From contig OZ007515.1 in the NCBI GenBank assembly GCA_963931865.1, forward strand, positions 7,038,600-7,102,599: a stretch of 64,000 bases of DNA. The letters run 5' to 3'. A program made the position numbers and the translations under genes. The notes under the pieces are model-generated. The model had not been told where the DNA came from. It searched no databases and saw only the letters and a list, made by a program, of their open reading frames with translations. Below are positions 21,740-32,953 of the stretch, one piece after another. Positions within the stretch are counted from its first letter, which is position 1; each line of letters starts with the position of its first letter. This DNA is from Axinella damicornis (Eukaryota; Porifera; Demospongiae; Axinellida; Axinellidae).

Positions 21740-22700
21740 GGAGGCTACCTTGATTAATGACGGTGTTTAGTTTCAAGTTCGTAGCTAGCTCATCTTCTAC
21801 TCAGTGTGCAGTTTCAATAGCTAGACGATGTTGAGCCCATTCATTCACAGCGATCTGTAGTTTCAAATTCGTAGTATGTAGGTCACCCTCCTGCAATGAT
21901 TGGTGACCCAGCAAGCGCATGGCACAACATTTTAATTTTCCACTTGGTTCATACGCTAAATGGCCACCTGACATACTGAAAGACAGACGGTGGGACATCA
22001 TGAGATAACATCTATGTGGGACTTGCTCAGGCTCATCCCAATCAAACCAGACGCTTCGCATGGGGAGAGTCTGGTTCTAAGACTAAACGTAAACGCGAAA
22101 CATGAATGCACAACATGATGTCGATCTCGGCTTCCGTAAACTTTCACTATATAGGACTTCTGTGCAATGCCGATTTGAAGTTTAAGGTTCAAATAGCTAT
22201 AGAGTACTAGGTGATATGATGCGACGAAGCTCAAAGGAGGATGTAACGAGCGACCTTGCCAGTTTGTGAAGAGGTTAGAAGTTATTTGAAAGTTCGTCGT
22301 CATTCACAATCTCCGAAAAACGGGGAGGGACTGTGAGCGAGGCAGGGCTAGGACCAGCAACAGAGCTGGAGGTGGAGCTTTCACTAAGGGCGGAGTTTCG
22401 TGCATGTACAGTCAGTTCACTCGCACATGCCAAGGCAGGAGGGAGAGAAAGAACAGGCCATGGAATCTATCGTTACCAAGGTAGCCTTGTATTTACATAG
22501 TCGAACGGCGCCGGCGATGAGATTCAATGGACCACGGGTAACAAGCGATGGGTTAGTTGATATTTCAGCTATCCAAGTCTTGAACAACTACTTAGCGAAC
22601 GCATAATTTGCACGTGTTACTACTGGCTGAAAATCGCTCAGTAGAATCTGATTGGTCGGTACCTCATGCATACTAATAACATCTGCTAGACCTTCTCTCG
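21740..22700. other. Intergenic, no supported gene
   Basis: Short frames on both strands have no recognised content. GTAGTTTCAAATTCGTAG-type repeats occur near 21770 and 21850. Confidence 0.4.
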
Positions 22701-22714
22701 CTCTTCCCTACGCC

Positions 22715-23337
22715 TAGCCTCGTACCCAGGCCTTCAATCGCGGGGGGAAGGCCTGGTATACACTGTTTGCGCATGCGCTTAATTTCCCCCAAAATCTTGG
22801 AAAATAGGATATCTCGGTATTCTTCCGTGAAACGATGACGTCGAATGACGTCCACGTTTACATTCCTAGAAGAACCGCAACGAACGACGAGTAGCAATAA
22901 TGGCGTGCAAAAGTTCCGGTGGTAGTAGTTTTTCTGAGGCTCTTACCTATGCTTTGCGAAGGCTGAAAATGACACGGATGACTGTGAAAGAAGAGCAGCG
23001 CTCCTCCATGAGAGCTGTGTACGAAGGCAGCGACGTGTTCGTGTGGCTAGCTACCTACTGGCTATGGCAAGAGCCTGTGCTACCAAGCGCTCCCTTTCCT
23101 CATGGAGTCTAGCTACAAGAAGGGACTTGTAGACAGTGGAAAGAGCTGTGGTGTGCTTGTTGTGAGCCCTTTGATCGCTCTCATGCACGCGTACGCGGGT
23201 GTGTTTACGCAAACGCCCAACCCATTCGCAAACGTCACAATTAAAAATGACGTAATATTCACATTTAAATTAAACGCATGCGCAAACAGTGTATACCAGG
23301 CCTTCCCCCCGCGATTGAAGGCCTGGGTACGAGGCTA
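22715..23337. mobile_element. 623-bp Pack-MULE-like element, perfect 9-bp TSD, with captured helicase fragment
   Basis: The arms start TAGCCTCGTACCCAGGCC and run inverted for about 65 bp through AGTGTATACCAGGCC and GCGCATGCG. CCCTACGCC flanks both sides (22706-22714 and 23338-23346). The interior carries the coding fragment listed next. This is the arrangement called Pack-MULE: a non-autonomous Mutator-like element carrying a host gene piece. Confidence 0.85.
22900..23188 (+). pseudogene. 5' fragment of a RecQ-type helicase inside the Pack-MULE-like element
   Basis: The frame starts MACKSSGGSSFSEALTYALR at 22900, continues VKEEQRSSMRAVYEGSDVFVWL (the RecQ motif 0 region), and after a 4-bp tandem duplication (CTAGCTA) the next frame gives PTGYGKSLCYQALPFLM (Walker A, motif I) and VLVVSPLIALM (motif Ia). 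It then ends in non-helicase sequence. Only the first ~90 residues of the helicase are present, without the DEAH box, so it cannot be active. The preserved start codon suggests capture of a 5' exon. Confidence 0.75.
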
Positions 23338-23547
23338 CCCTACGCCCTGCCCCCAACTTCCGGAGCGAGAGAAATTGCCACGTGCTCCCCTATACTACAG
23401 CCAGTGCATTAGGCATACTTGTGCTACAGAAGGCTATCTGTGAACTCTAACTGTCCCTCCTATATTGGTGGATCTATTGGAGAGCATTACCCAGTGTCAA
23501 AGTTCATCTTTAGTCCATTGAATTTTGCTGTATGTACCCGTGCACAC

Positions 23548-23602
23548 TATCACAGAGTCGGTAGACTCTGTATGTAGGGATACGACGTACACGCAATATA
23601 TG
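23548..23602. repeat. 52-bp segment repeated almost identically at 27.49 kb
   Basis: CTATCACAGAGTCGGTAGAC through CACGCAATATATG occurs here and at 27487-27541. It contains the hairpin CAGAGTCGGTAGACTCTG. 23.6-24.7 kb shows no supported gene (a short CTTTCTTT run lies at 23785). Confidence 0.8.
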
Positions 23603-24879
23603 CTAATACAAAAAAATCTCTCCAAATCTCAGAAACGGTACACTTATAAGCCTTTATAACCACATACCGTTCATCTTCGAGTGCTTTCATCACCAACAAG
23701 ACTCCTCGCATCGCGAAAACCCGTCGCGAAAGTACCACACCAGGCACTCGCAAAACGGGCAAATTGTTTTTCTTTCGTCTTCTTCTTTCTTTCTTTCTTT
23801 CTTTCTTCAGACAACTTAGCTCAACGTTGCCTCAATTTGTCACGATGGTTTTCGCACAAAACAGCAGCATTTTCAACCGAGCAGTGCAACGACCCATCGC
23901 TTTTTCGCTACCTCCAAGTAACCTCACAAGCGCTCTAATGGCGCTCTGGAACTATATGGCTTCATTTTGGGCGCCATTTTGTTACTTGTGCGCATGGCCA
24001 TGGTCACCAAACGGTCACCTAGCAACTAAACAGCTAATTTGTACGCATGCGTAGTTTACATAACGCATAGCAACTGTTTGCGTCCATTTGCTGATTTGGC
24101 GTTTGACGTTTGTCGTCTTCAGTTCTGACTTCAAGTTTCTTCGTTGGCGCTCTACAGTTGGCAGTTGTTACAGTTGGCGTCCGTGCTTGTGCAGTTGCTG
24201 CTCTATAGTTGGCGTCTGCGTTTCTGTTCAGATAAGTCCTTACAGTGTGCAATAAAAAGAGTATCTTCTACAATCTATATTTACTACTATACTGATCATG
24301 AACACACTGTATACAGATACAAGTGAAATATCATTCTTACAAGTGAATCACTATACAGGGGTCAGGGGAAGTATTTTCTCATAGCTAATCTACAAGTTAC
24401 ACTGATTCCAAGTTAAACCCGTGGTCTTTACATACAGCTGAGTATTACTATTACTGTTGTCATGCGGTTTCTCCTTGTGTGTTTGTGGGTATGGCTCATC
24501 ATATTGCGCCTGCTGCCAAACCACTACAATGATCCATCCATGACCACGGTCACAGGAGAATCCCGTGAGACGGTAAGATTTGCCACTCGTCTGGTGCTTG
24601 ATAGCTGCGGTGCTGTTGTTGCTAACTGGAATAGATATACTCTGCACTGTTAAGGCATGGTTACATTGTATTTTGAATTAAATTTCGGTCGTCTTCATCA
24701 CACGATATCTCAGCACATGAAAGTGGCACAGACTTTCAGTCTGCACTGAAGTGAAGCTCCACCCTTGTGAAATAATATGGCTTCATAGTTGACCACGCCC
24801 ACTAATCACGTGGTGCTCAATACGCGCTGACAAAGCGGTTATCTCGGGTACTTCTCACACAAATACGGAGATGCCTTAA

Positions 24880-25700
24880 GGCACCTAGGAGCTTCAAACT
24901 CTCCATCGAGGCTTAGCACGATGTCATCTTCAAGATTTTATTTTGGGAAACTTGAAACAAAGTTACATTTCTTCAGAACTGACAAAAGAAGCCTTTTCAA
25001 GGGTGTTGTGAAGGTGCTTTTCAGCTGCCTTAAACGCTACAGTAGACTACAGCAGATTTCCCAAAATAAAATCGTTGAATACACATAGGTACCTACCTCC
25101 AGAACACCAAAAGAGACTCCAGCAACAGCTACAAGAGCTCCGTGTCGGCCTTCACCGTCGTCATCTCTACCCTCGCTCCGCGATTTTCACAGTCCTAGCA
25201 CAAGATTCAAAAGCGGATGGAGGCTACTTTGTTTTGCCCCGAACTACCCATCTACTAGGCGTACAAAGAAGCGGTCACATCCTCGCAGTTTCATCTGTGG
25301 ATGACACAAACAAACGCTGGACTAAGCTAACTCACATCGCAACCGCGAGGTAGCTTCCGTGTATCAATTACACTTTTCCGTAATCTCTCCGGATTTGACC
25401 AATTCATTCAGCCATGCCTTACTATACGTGAGTAACCGTCTCAGAACAAAAAGGCTGTACAGGGCTCATCGGCCGGCTGTAGTGATTGTCACTCTCTTGC
25501 TGGCCTCTGGGGATATCGAAAGCAACCCAGGTCCTGTTTATCAGTATCCGTGTACTGTTTGCTTAAAACCAGTAAAGCAGAACTAGCGTGGCATTGCGTG
25601 TGATGGATGTGACAAATGGACGCACGCTCAATGTGGCAATGTATGCTATTGTGATAGACTGACTTTCAGTAGCTACATGCATCAATTCACTTTCTCTCAT
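24880..25700 (+). mobile_element. 5' part of a non-LTR retrotransposon with 2A peptide and PHD-like finger
   Basis: Two overlapping frames are seen: 25075-25353 (MNTHRYLPPEHQKRLQQQLQ) and 25359-25586, which ends VVIVTLLLASGDIESNPGP and then YPCTVCLKPVKQN, a TAG, and GIACDGCDKWTHAQCGNVC. GDIESNPGP fits the 2A ribosome-skipping consensus DxExNPGP. A 2A directly before a Cys/His PHD-like finger is the known N-terminal layout of CR1/L2-like non-LTR elements in invertebrates. No endonuclease or reverse transcriptase follows, and the copy is truncated near 25.7 kb. An inverted AAGATTTTATTTTGGGAA pair (24932 and 25055) lies upstream. Confidence 0.65.
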
Positions 25701-26405
25701 AATTATGTTTGCAGCACCAAGATCTTTATTATTTTGTAAACAACCCCCAAATTGTATATAGCTGAATGAAATTTTTGAAGACCCCAAAACTGAAACAAAC
25801 TTAATGTAAAAGCCTGGTTGATATAGGAGCATTTGGTCACCAGTGCAAGAGATCAAATGTTTCCATGGCAATCCGGCTTTTATGAGAATATGATACACGA
25901 TTGTCACCAGCATATCACATGCTAATTAATGCTATGATGTCATCATCTAATCGCGTCCGGATATTACGTAATTCACATGCATGTGCACGTGCACGCAGTG
26001 TACGTGTACTCGATCGTGTACACGCATGGGGTGATGGGTTAGGGTATAATATGAATGGTATGGGCATGCCACTTACTTCCTGCCGGACCAACCTAGTACC
26101 TGTACGTATATATGACATTCATGCATGTGCTGCATATGTACGTATTATCATAGAGTAGGTCGACTTCTGACGCGCAGAAAGGATACATGTACTAGATAGC
26201 TACCTACAATGCGAGAGCACTGTACAAAATCAGTTGCTGAAAACGCTCTTCGCGATGACACAGACATCGCTCATTACTAGCTAGCTAGCTAGCTACTGTA
26301 CGTGTATGCTCTCTACTGTGCATGTGCGCTGCGCTGCGAACGTGGAACGCGCAAAATCTGGGGGAGCCTACAGCTGTCGCTGTAAATGTAAAAGCAGCCG
26401 CGCAT

Positions 26406-26495
26406 TAGCCTCGTACCCAGTCCCACGCCCAGCTTTTCGTCACTGCTTAGTACGGTAGCGACGAAAAGCTGGGCGTGGGACTGGGAACGAGGCTA
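26406..26495. mobile_element. Mutator-like foldback MITE, 90 bp, perfect TSD
   Basis: TAGCCTCGTACCCAGTCCC and its inverse enclose AGCTTTTCGTC-n-GACGAAAAGCT. GCCGCGCAT lies at 26397-26405 and again at 26496-26504. Confidence 0.85.
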
Positions 26496-26529
26496 GCCGC
26501 GCATCCCAGATCAGCAGAAGTCTCAAAAC

Positions 26530-27250
26530 ATGGCGCATATTATGAATATGGCCGGCGAGCGCGAGCTGGAAATGGACGTTGATCTAGGTAATGTTCTTGC
26601 ATTTTTGCATGCGTACACTGCGGTCGACCCCTAGATAGCTAGCTAGTAATACAAGGATTTACGTGTAATATATATCTGCTAAAGCGTAACTACTGAAGCA
26701 GGGATTCATTTTTATTGTCTCTTGCTCTTTTCACAGACGAATTCTTGGATGTTGGCCCAGAGGAACTAGTACTTCCAAGTATTTCCGCCGCCTGGGGGGC
26801 CGGAGGCCCCCGCCCTTCCAGCGGGCCCAGGGGGCGAGGAGCCGCCACCACCGCGGCCCCCATCACCGCCACCGCGGCGGGGTACACCACCCCCACCTCC
26901 TCCTCCCCGGGCCCCATCTCCTCTTCCCCCACGTCCACCTGCTCCCAGGCGGCGCCGCCCTTCCCGCAGCCTCTCTCCCGGACGCTCCCGCAGCCCCTCT
27001 CCGGCTCCCCGACCTCGCCCTATTGGCCTTGGGCCGCCTCCTGCGATGTAAGCTGATCTGTTAAATTGGGAGAGAAAGTAGTCTTCACTGACCAGAGCGT
27101 CTGTCACCAAAATTTTTCTCTCTCTCTTTGAACCCGCAGTTGGAGGAGGTATAAGGGCCGCGGAGGCCGGCGAGGCCGAGGCCGGCGAGGCCGAGGCCGG
27201 GGAGGCCGAGGCCGCGGGCGTTGGCCGCGTGGACGGCCTATACTTAATGT
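26530..27250 (+). CDS. Arg/Pro/Gly-rich (GAR/RS-like) protein, three exons
   Basis: The first exon starts ATG at 26530, MAHIMNMAGERELEMDVDL, with donor GTAATG. The second, after a TTTTCACAG acceptor (about 26737), begins DEFLDVGPEELVLPSIS and continues GC-rich. In one frame it gives Pro runs followed by RRRRPSRSLSPGRSRSPSPA, in another Ala/Thr/Ser-rich sequence; a one-base slip in the GC-rich part would decide between them. The third (27141-27250) encodes YKGRGGRRGRGRRGRGRGG, a glycine-arginine-rich tail, and ends at a GTAAGT donor. RGG/RS tails are typical of RNA-binding proteins and are arginine-methylation targets. No RNA-recognition domain is visible and I do not recognise the protein. 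The minus-strand frame here is a composition shadow. Confidence 0.45.
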
Positions 27251-27410
27251 AAGTCACAATACAATAAATTATTATATTAGCTGTAGAGTCTATGACAACT
27301 GCTTATATTCACCTGTGCAGATCTATGATTGTGAAGTAACAGTATTATACGACTCTGACTTTGAGTATTAACTGTATGTCATTATCTCAGTATATCTGCT
27401 TTCATCATTC

Positions 27411-27445
27411 ATCTATCTATCAATCTATCTATCTATCTATCTATT
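27411..27445. repeat. (ATCT)n microsatellite
   Basis: Eight or so tandem ATCT units. A CA tract follows at 27845-27945. Confidence 0.95.
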
Positions 27446-27899
27446 ATATATCATAATATTATATCAATAATCTGTCTACTGCACACCTATCACAGAGTCG
27501 GTAGACTCTGTATGTAGGGATACGACGTACACGCAATATATGATTATACGATACCCCCTAAATATCTTTCTTCATTTTACCCATACTTTTGCACTGCACT
27601 CTTTTGTTGCATGGGGAGCCTGGAAAGGTGCATGGACATTTAGCCTGCAGCTATGTGTTGCCATGGTTATGACTGTAACTTTGCTGTACATGTAGTGGGT
27701 ATTGTAGTAAGTGAGCTGCCATCCAGTCTGTTGTGTTTACTAACTCACCTGTGTTTACTAACAACTAACTGGGAAGGTTACATAACTAACAGACAGAAAA
27801 CTTCTGCATAGGGCTAAGTCTTGAAAGTACACAAACACACACCCATGCACTCCTATGCACACACACACACACACACGCACACATGTACAACTGCACAGT

Positions 27900-27945
<46 letters not shown>

Positions 27946-28031
27946 CACAGCCTTAGACTAGAAGTGAAAACTGGTGTGCAAATGCATTACATCGCATCAG
28001 TACGAGCACAGCGCTGCAGCACTACCAACAA

Positions 28032-28101
28032 TAGCCTCGCAATTAAAAACATTTAAAAATGTAACAGGCTCCGCCACGGGGCGGGGCCTGGTACGAGGCT
28101 A
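28032..28101. mobile_element. Mutator-like foldback MITE, diverged
   Basis: Starts TAGCCTCGCAATT and ends GGTACGAGGCTA. The flanks TACCAACAA and TACCAATGA match at 7 of 9 bases. Confidence 0.55.
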
Positions 28102-28161
28102 TACCAATGATCATTATATTTCATACCAATGATCATTATATTACGTTAAAAATTAACGTAA

Positions 28162-28440
28162 ACAAGTAATTAAAAAACATTTAAAAATGTAACAGGATGT
28201 AGGGATACCAGAACGGGAAAAAGTACAGAAACAAGGTAGGGATGATCACACAAAACAGTGAAGTATACAATCCCCCCTACATATCTTTCTTCATCATACA
28301 CGTATATGGATAAAGATCTCTGTAAGGGGGATTGTATACTTCACTGTTTTGTGTGATCATCCCTACCTTGTTTCTGTACTTTTTCCCGTTCTGGTATCCC
28401 TACATCCTGTTACATTTTTAAATGTTTTTTAATTACTTGT
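28162..28440. repeat. Large hairpin: two 115-bp arms around a 49-bp loop
   Basis: Arms 28162-28276 and 28326-28440 are near-perfect inverted copies (GGATGTAGGGATACCAGAAC onward). Transcripts would fold into a long duplex. Related solo arm at 1.88 kb. No target duplication was recognised. 28.45-29.5 kb shows no supported gene. Confidence 0.9.
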
Positions 28441-29559
28441 GATACTTGTTACACTACATCTAGTGTGCGACCCCAAAAAACAATTCTACTAATTACCTGT
28501 TTGAATAGTTCTACTATGTTCAGTTGTATGCTCCATAAGGGATATATCATCAGAAATCCATAAAATTAATTCTTCAGAAGATAGACTTGTCAGTCAACTC
28601 AGAAGTGCGGACTCGGAACAAAAATGTTTGTGCTACACTATGATTATTATAGCGAACTGTTCGCATTATTATAGCTACACCCACCTTGAAAATTCTTGAT
28701 CAAGAATCTGAAATGTTCTCAGCAGAAACTCGTGGGCATCCTGTTGGCTTCCTGGTATCCATGCTGGTAGTATTGCTGAGAGCAGCTTCTTCACTGATCT
28801 GTGCATCCTCTGCTTCTGCATTTAAAAGTAATCTACACCTTCGTTTATAATTAGGGATCATGTCCTGTATTAGCCTATGCTATGTACATGTATTCCTTGT
28901 CTGTTATGACAGAATTGAAAAAAAAGAAGAAAAAAGCAGTAATTGTACATCATGCATGAATAAATTAAAACTTTGTCTTATAGTGCACTCCTGTCTTACA
29001 TTTCAGGCCTTTGTACAGCTGCTTTGGAGCTACAGGAGCTACACAATGGATGCTGTTGGCACTGAATTCCAAGACTGTGTAATGTACTCAGCAGCCAGAA
29101 CTCATTCCCTCTTGTGTGACCTGTGTTATTGATCATTTTTTTCATGCAAATAATAATTAATATGCACAACTGCATGATGCTTGCATATACATGTAGTTAG
29201 CTGCTAAACTCACGGTTTAATAGTTTCAAGGCATACTCCACAATGATTCCTCTTAACACTGGAGTGTGGAAAATGCACTGAAACACGGATTTGCGAAGCA
29301 AGTATTGCCTAAATTCTGCACACTAGCCATTCTTTCCAGCCACGCGCATAATTATGCATATGCACAGTACTGCGGCATTGCGCGCGCTATGCGGCTAGCT
29401 CGTAGGTTCAAAGTTCACTAATTTTTTATTCCTTTCTCTAGCCGCTAGTTTTGTTGACTGTCTCTGCTATAAAGATGAAGACGCTGAGTGAAGAGGGAAA
29501 CCGTTGCAGTTGACCAGTGCCATCCCGAAACACTGCTGGTGATGGTGTGCTAGGTCGTC

Positions 29560-31533
29560 ATGGCGACTACCGGTTTAAGCCATTGCCATCTAATTAATGC
29601 GCACCTGGAGCCCCTGGCCACTTCTACCCCCGTACCTTACTCCAGGCGGCTACCGCCGATGCTGGGCAGCAGAGGTTAGCATAATTATATTTGCACATAT
29701 CTTGCAGCTAGCCTCGGAATGAGGCTATGTTGCAGCTGCATGCTGCCGTACTGATGCATGCATGTATGGGTGCAGGGTGCTACCATGATAGTGCTGTTGT
29801 GCTCATACATTTACAACAGTGGGTGGTATACGGGACGAGATCATGTGTTGTCATTGTGATGTAATGCGAAGTCGGTCTAGATCATTCTTCATGGGAAGAG
29901 ACTGCTTTGTGCTTTCAAAGAGTGTCCTCCACGTCAGGAGTAAGAGTACATTGTAAATTACTGACATGCCACCTCACCGCATACTGTGTGCCCACTGCAC
30001 CCCACCCAGCAAGCTTCTGTAGTAGAGCTGTTACTATTCTGCAACTTCTGCACACTACATACATGACCTTTATGTACAATAACATGCAATAATTATACAG
30101 TTGTACCAGTTAGCACTTGGTGCTAATTGCTTGTGAGTCTAAAACTGAATTGTGGTCCTTCTCTGCAGGAAAACAGCAAAGTTGAATCTCACCAGCAGAA
30201 GATTAAGGAGATCTTTGCATAATACACAGCTCAGTACTATTGTCTCGGTGAGTTCAGAAACTACTTCACACAGTGTTAAAATTGATATAATTGCCAGCCT
30301 GTGTGCGACTGTTGACATCAAGCTGTGTCTCATCAGTACAGAGTAGTTTCAAGTTGCTCAGCGGTTCCGGCAATAGAGGCAGGCATCCAAGCTTACCTCA
30401 GGATAAATGATTACAAGTAGCTGAGCTCGCTTCGCTCGCTCAGCTACTTCCCCCTTGTTCGCCTACCGTGCGTAATCCGGCGCCGGACAGCTCTCTGAAG
30501 AGCTGCTTCTCCCCGATTGCGTCCACTTCAGCTGCTGCTCGCCGCTTGCGTCCGCTTCAGCTGCTGCTCCCGGGCCCGATTGCGGTTCCACTGCTGCTCC
30601 CCGTTTGCCTCCGCCTCGCGTCCAGCTGCTGCTCCCCGATTGCGCCCGCTTCAGCTGCTGCTCGCCGCCCAATCGCGTCCGCTTCGACTGCTGCTCCCCG
30701 ATTGCGTCCGCTTGAACTACTGCTCGCCCGATTGCGTCCGCTTCGACTGCTGCTCCCCGATTGCATACCCGGGCCCAATGTTCTCGAACATTCTTCGCGG
30801 AGTTCGAGGTTCAGTAAATAAATTAAAGTACGAAGGTCGCGCGTCACTATAGTCTAGTCCCGCCCCACGAACATCCCACTTCCGTCACTCACAGACACAC
30901 ACACACACACACAGACACGTAAAATCTTAATGTATTGATGCATTTGTCCTAATGAGGTAGTCTAATTTCGGGCTATGAATATTAACCGAACCCTGGAAAC
31001 TTCACTGCTGGGAAAAGCTGTATTTGTAGATTGCCAATATCGCAGAATATACATACAGTACATGTGTGTGAACACAAATAGAAGATATGCCAGATTTATC
31101 TACTAGACATGCTGAATGGTAGCCTTGTCCCAAGGCCTTTCCCATCTCCAGTGTTTGAGCACTTGCAGCACCTCCAGTCTTTGATCGCTTGGCGCACCTC
31201 CAGTGCTTGATTGCTTGCAGTATGAGGTATGGGAATAAGGCTGCCTGAATGGATTATTCACATTTCATTGTTACATGTACTTAATGTTGTACTTCACTGA
31301 CACCTATTGGCCCTCCTCCCTTCCCTGATGTTCCTGAAGCCCATTCGTGTGGGCTGCCTGCTGCCAAGTGATGCCGTCAACACCATCTTGAGGGGATCCT
31401 CTCTGTCAATGTGGAGCTGTTCACCTGCATGCGCCAGCGGAGCCTCGGAGAGGCCTTCAGCTACCTTGGACCCTTCCTCAAACTCTACTCCACCTATGCC
31501 AACAACTTCCAGAATACCAACCAGACCCTTCAG
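29560..31533 (+). CDS. Rho guanine-nucleotide exchange factor (DH domain) fragment
   Basis: Exon 1 (29560-29674) starts MATTGLSHCHLINAHLEPL and ends at a GTTAGC donor. A second candidate exon (about 30170-30249) encodes ENSKVESHQQKIKEIFA, then a TAA. The third (about 31327-31533) encodes FLKPIRVGCLLPSDAVNTI and, one frame over, ILSVNVELFTCMRQRSLGEA then FSYLGPFLKLYSTYANNFQN. The last is the characteristic DH-domain stretch (FLxPxxxxxLL, hydrophobic NxELF, APFLKLYSxYxxN) of Dbl-family GEFs, which load GTP on Rho GTPases. The frame change falls in a run of four G. The rest of the DH and the PH domain were not found. Linking exon 1 and 2 to the DH exon is inference. Confidence 0.55.
30415..30905 (+). 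repeat. Dispersed repeat with internal CTGCTGCTCCCCGATTGCG minisatellite, copy A
   Basis: It begins with the hairpin TAGCTGAGC-n-GCTCAGCTA, holds 8-10 copies of a 24-30 bp unit (CTGCTGCTCCCCGATTGCG), then a conserved 3' part (AATGTTCTCGAACATTCTTC, GGAGTTCGAGGTTCAGTAAA, CTAGTCCCGCCCCACGAACA) and a CA tail. Other copies are at 34.93-35.10, 38.48-38.94 and 57.41-57.84 kb. Confidence 0.85.
31120..31243. mobile_element. Mutator-like foldback MITE, 124 bp
   Basis: TAGCCTTGTCCCAAGGCC and GGGAATAAGGCTG ends. Flanks GCTGAATGG and CCTGAATGG. The interior repeats CACCTCCAGTNTTTGA. Confidence 0.6.
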
Positions 31534-31599
31534 GTGAGAGGCCAAGACCCCAACAAAATAATGATCATATTGTGTGCATGGAGACGAAGTGCAGTGGGA

Positions 31600-32460
31600 G
31601 TAACCATACAGCCCGTTTACACTACCGACCGAGAAGGGCTGATTCGCTCCGGTTCGACGCAGATCGATCTGGGAGGTGCGTTTACACTACGCCGCCTGAG
31701 CGCTCCTCGTACATGTGATTCGGGGTCGAAGTTCATGATTAGTCACATACTCAGACCGCATTCTCACAAGACTAGTCATGTTAGATATACAACACCATGA
31801 CAACCCCTCGTCTCGAAACCAGACCCTTCGTGATCTGGTTCGGATACTATTGGCAACCTCACGCCCCCCCCCCCCCCCCCCCCCCCCCCCGTCCACGCCC
31901 TACCAACGGGTTCGATTCCGTTTACACTTGGGGCGGGAGCACTCCGGGTCGAACCAGTTCGATGGAGTTTGGTGGTCCAGTACGGAGCGGATCGGGGCGG
32001 TTTGGTTCGTGGTTACATTACGAGATAATTCGAACCAGTTCGAGCTGGATCGATCCAGAGCGCTAGTGGCTGATAGTCTGCATTATGCAGGCCCTCGTGC
32101 TACTACACATGGTAATAGATCTTGGACATCCATGGTGATTGGCAAGAAATTTTGTCTGCATGTTTAGATCACACTTGGTAACCTTCAAGCATACTGAGAG
32201 AATGGGATAACATAACAAGCAAGGAAATACATATTAGAAAGAAAGCCTGAGTAAGAATTTTCAAAGGGATGACTGCCAAACTGCTGAGAAGTAGTCTCAG
32301 TATGCCTGAAAAGTGATTGAAACGTTGCAGATGAAGTCACTGTTCATGGTCTCTTAGCATGCAGTTGAAGATCAGTACCAAAAATATAAGGGTAGTACTA
32401 AAACCCTGAACGGAACGGAACGGAACGAAACGGAATGAATGGAATGAACAGAACAGTCAT
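31600..32460. other. Non-coding stretch with GTTTACACT repeats, 27-C run and GGAAC repeats
   Basis: GTTTACACTAC occurs twice near 31615 and 31680 and GTTTACACTTG near 31920, among TTCGAACCAG-type words. 27 consecutive C lie at 31864-31890, and a GGAAC pentanucleotide run at 32411-32445. No gene is supported. Confidence 0.5.
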
Positions 32461-32587
32461 TTTCGTCGCTGAGACCAAGGTAAGACCTTTTTCTGACTAG
32501 CGCTGCACCGGCCGTAAAGTACATGTAGCTGCCAAAGTAAAGTACATGCAGTTCAGTAGGTCTTACTGCAAGAACGAGGCTACATAC

Positions 32588-32637
32588 TAGTCCCGTCCCC
32601 AGACCCGCCGCGCGTGGAGGGTCTGGGGACGAGACTA
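32588..32637. mobile_element. Mutator-like foldback MITE, 50 bp, perfect TSD
   Basis: TAGTCCCGTCCCCAGACCC and its inverse. GCTACATAC at 32579-32587 and 32638-32646. Confidence 0.85.
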
Positions 32638-32953
32638 GCTACATACATGAATAGTATGTGAGCGCGTGTACGGTACAGCAACAGCTGGTACTGGTACACC
32701 TGACCCACTTTGAGCTGCCACCTATTCACATTTCACTAATGTAATTTTGCTCAAACAGCCTATATACATGTCTGAGGAGTTGCTAAACAAACTGTGAGCA
32801 CTTTGAACTCTGTCTGAGTTGGTACACTGTACATGCACTGGGTGACCCTTGACTACTAATTCATGCTTGTTGCATAATCACATCATAATGATCATGTATC
32901 ACCCTTACCTGGTATGTGGCACCTAGCTTAATTCTTCCCCCCTCCTCTCCCAG

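Noticed and set aside
26766..27257. 163-codon minus-strand Gly/Arg-rich frame
   Set aside because: Shadow of the plus-strand GC-rich exons; plus-strand splice sites and peptide starts are better supported.
30463..30852. Leu/Arg/Pro-rich frames at 30.5, 38.6 and 57.5 kb as a protein family
   Set aside because: They are translations of the minisatellite inside a dispersed repeat and occur in all frames.
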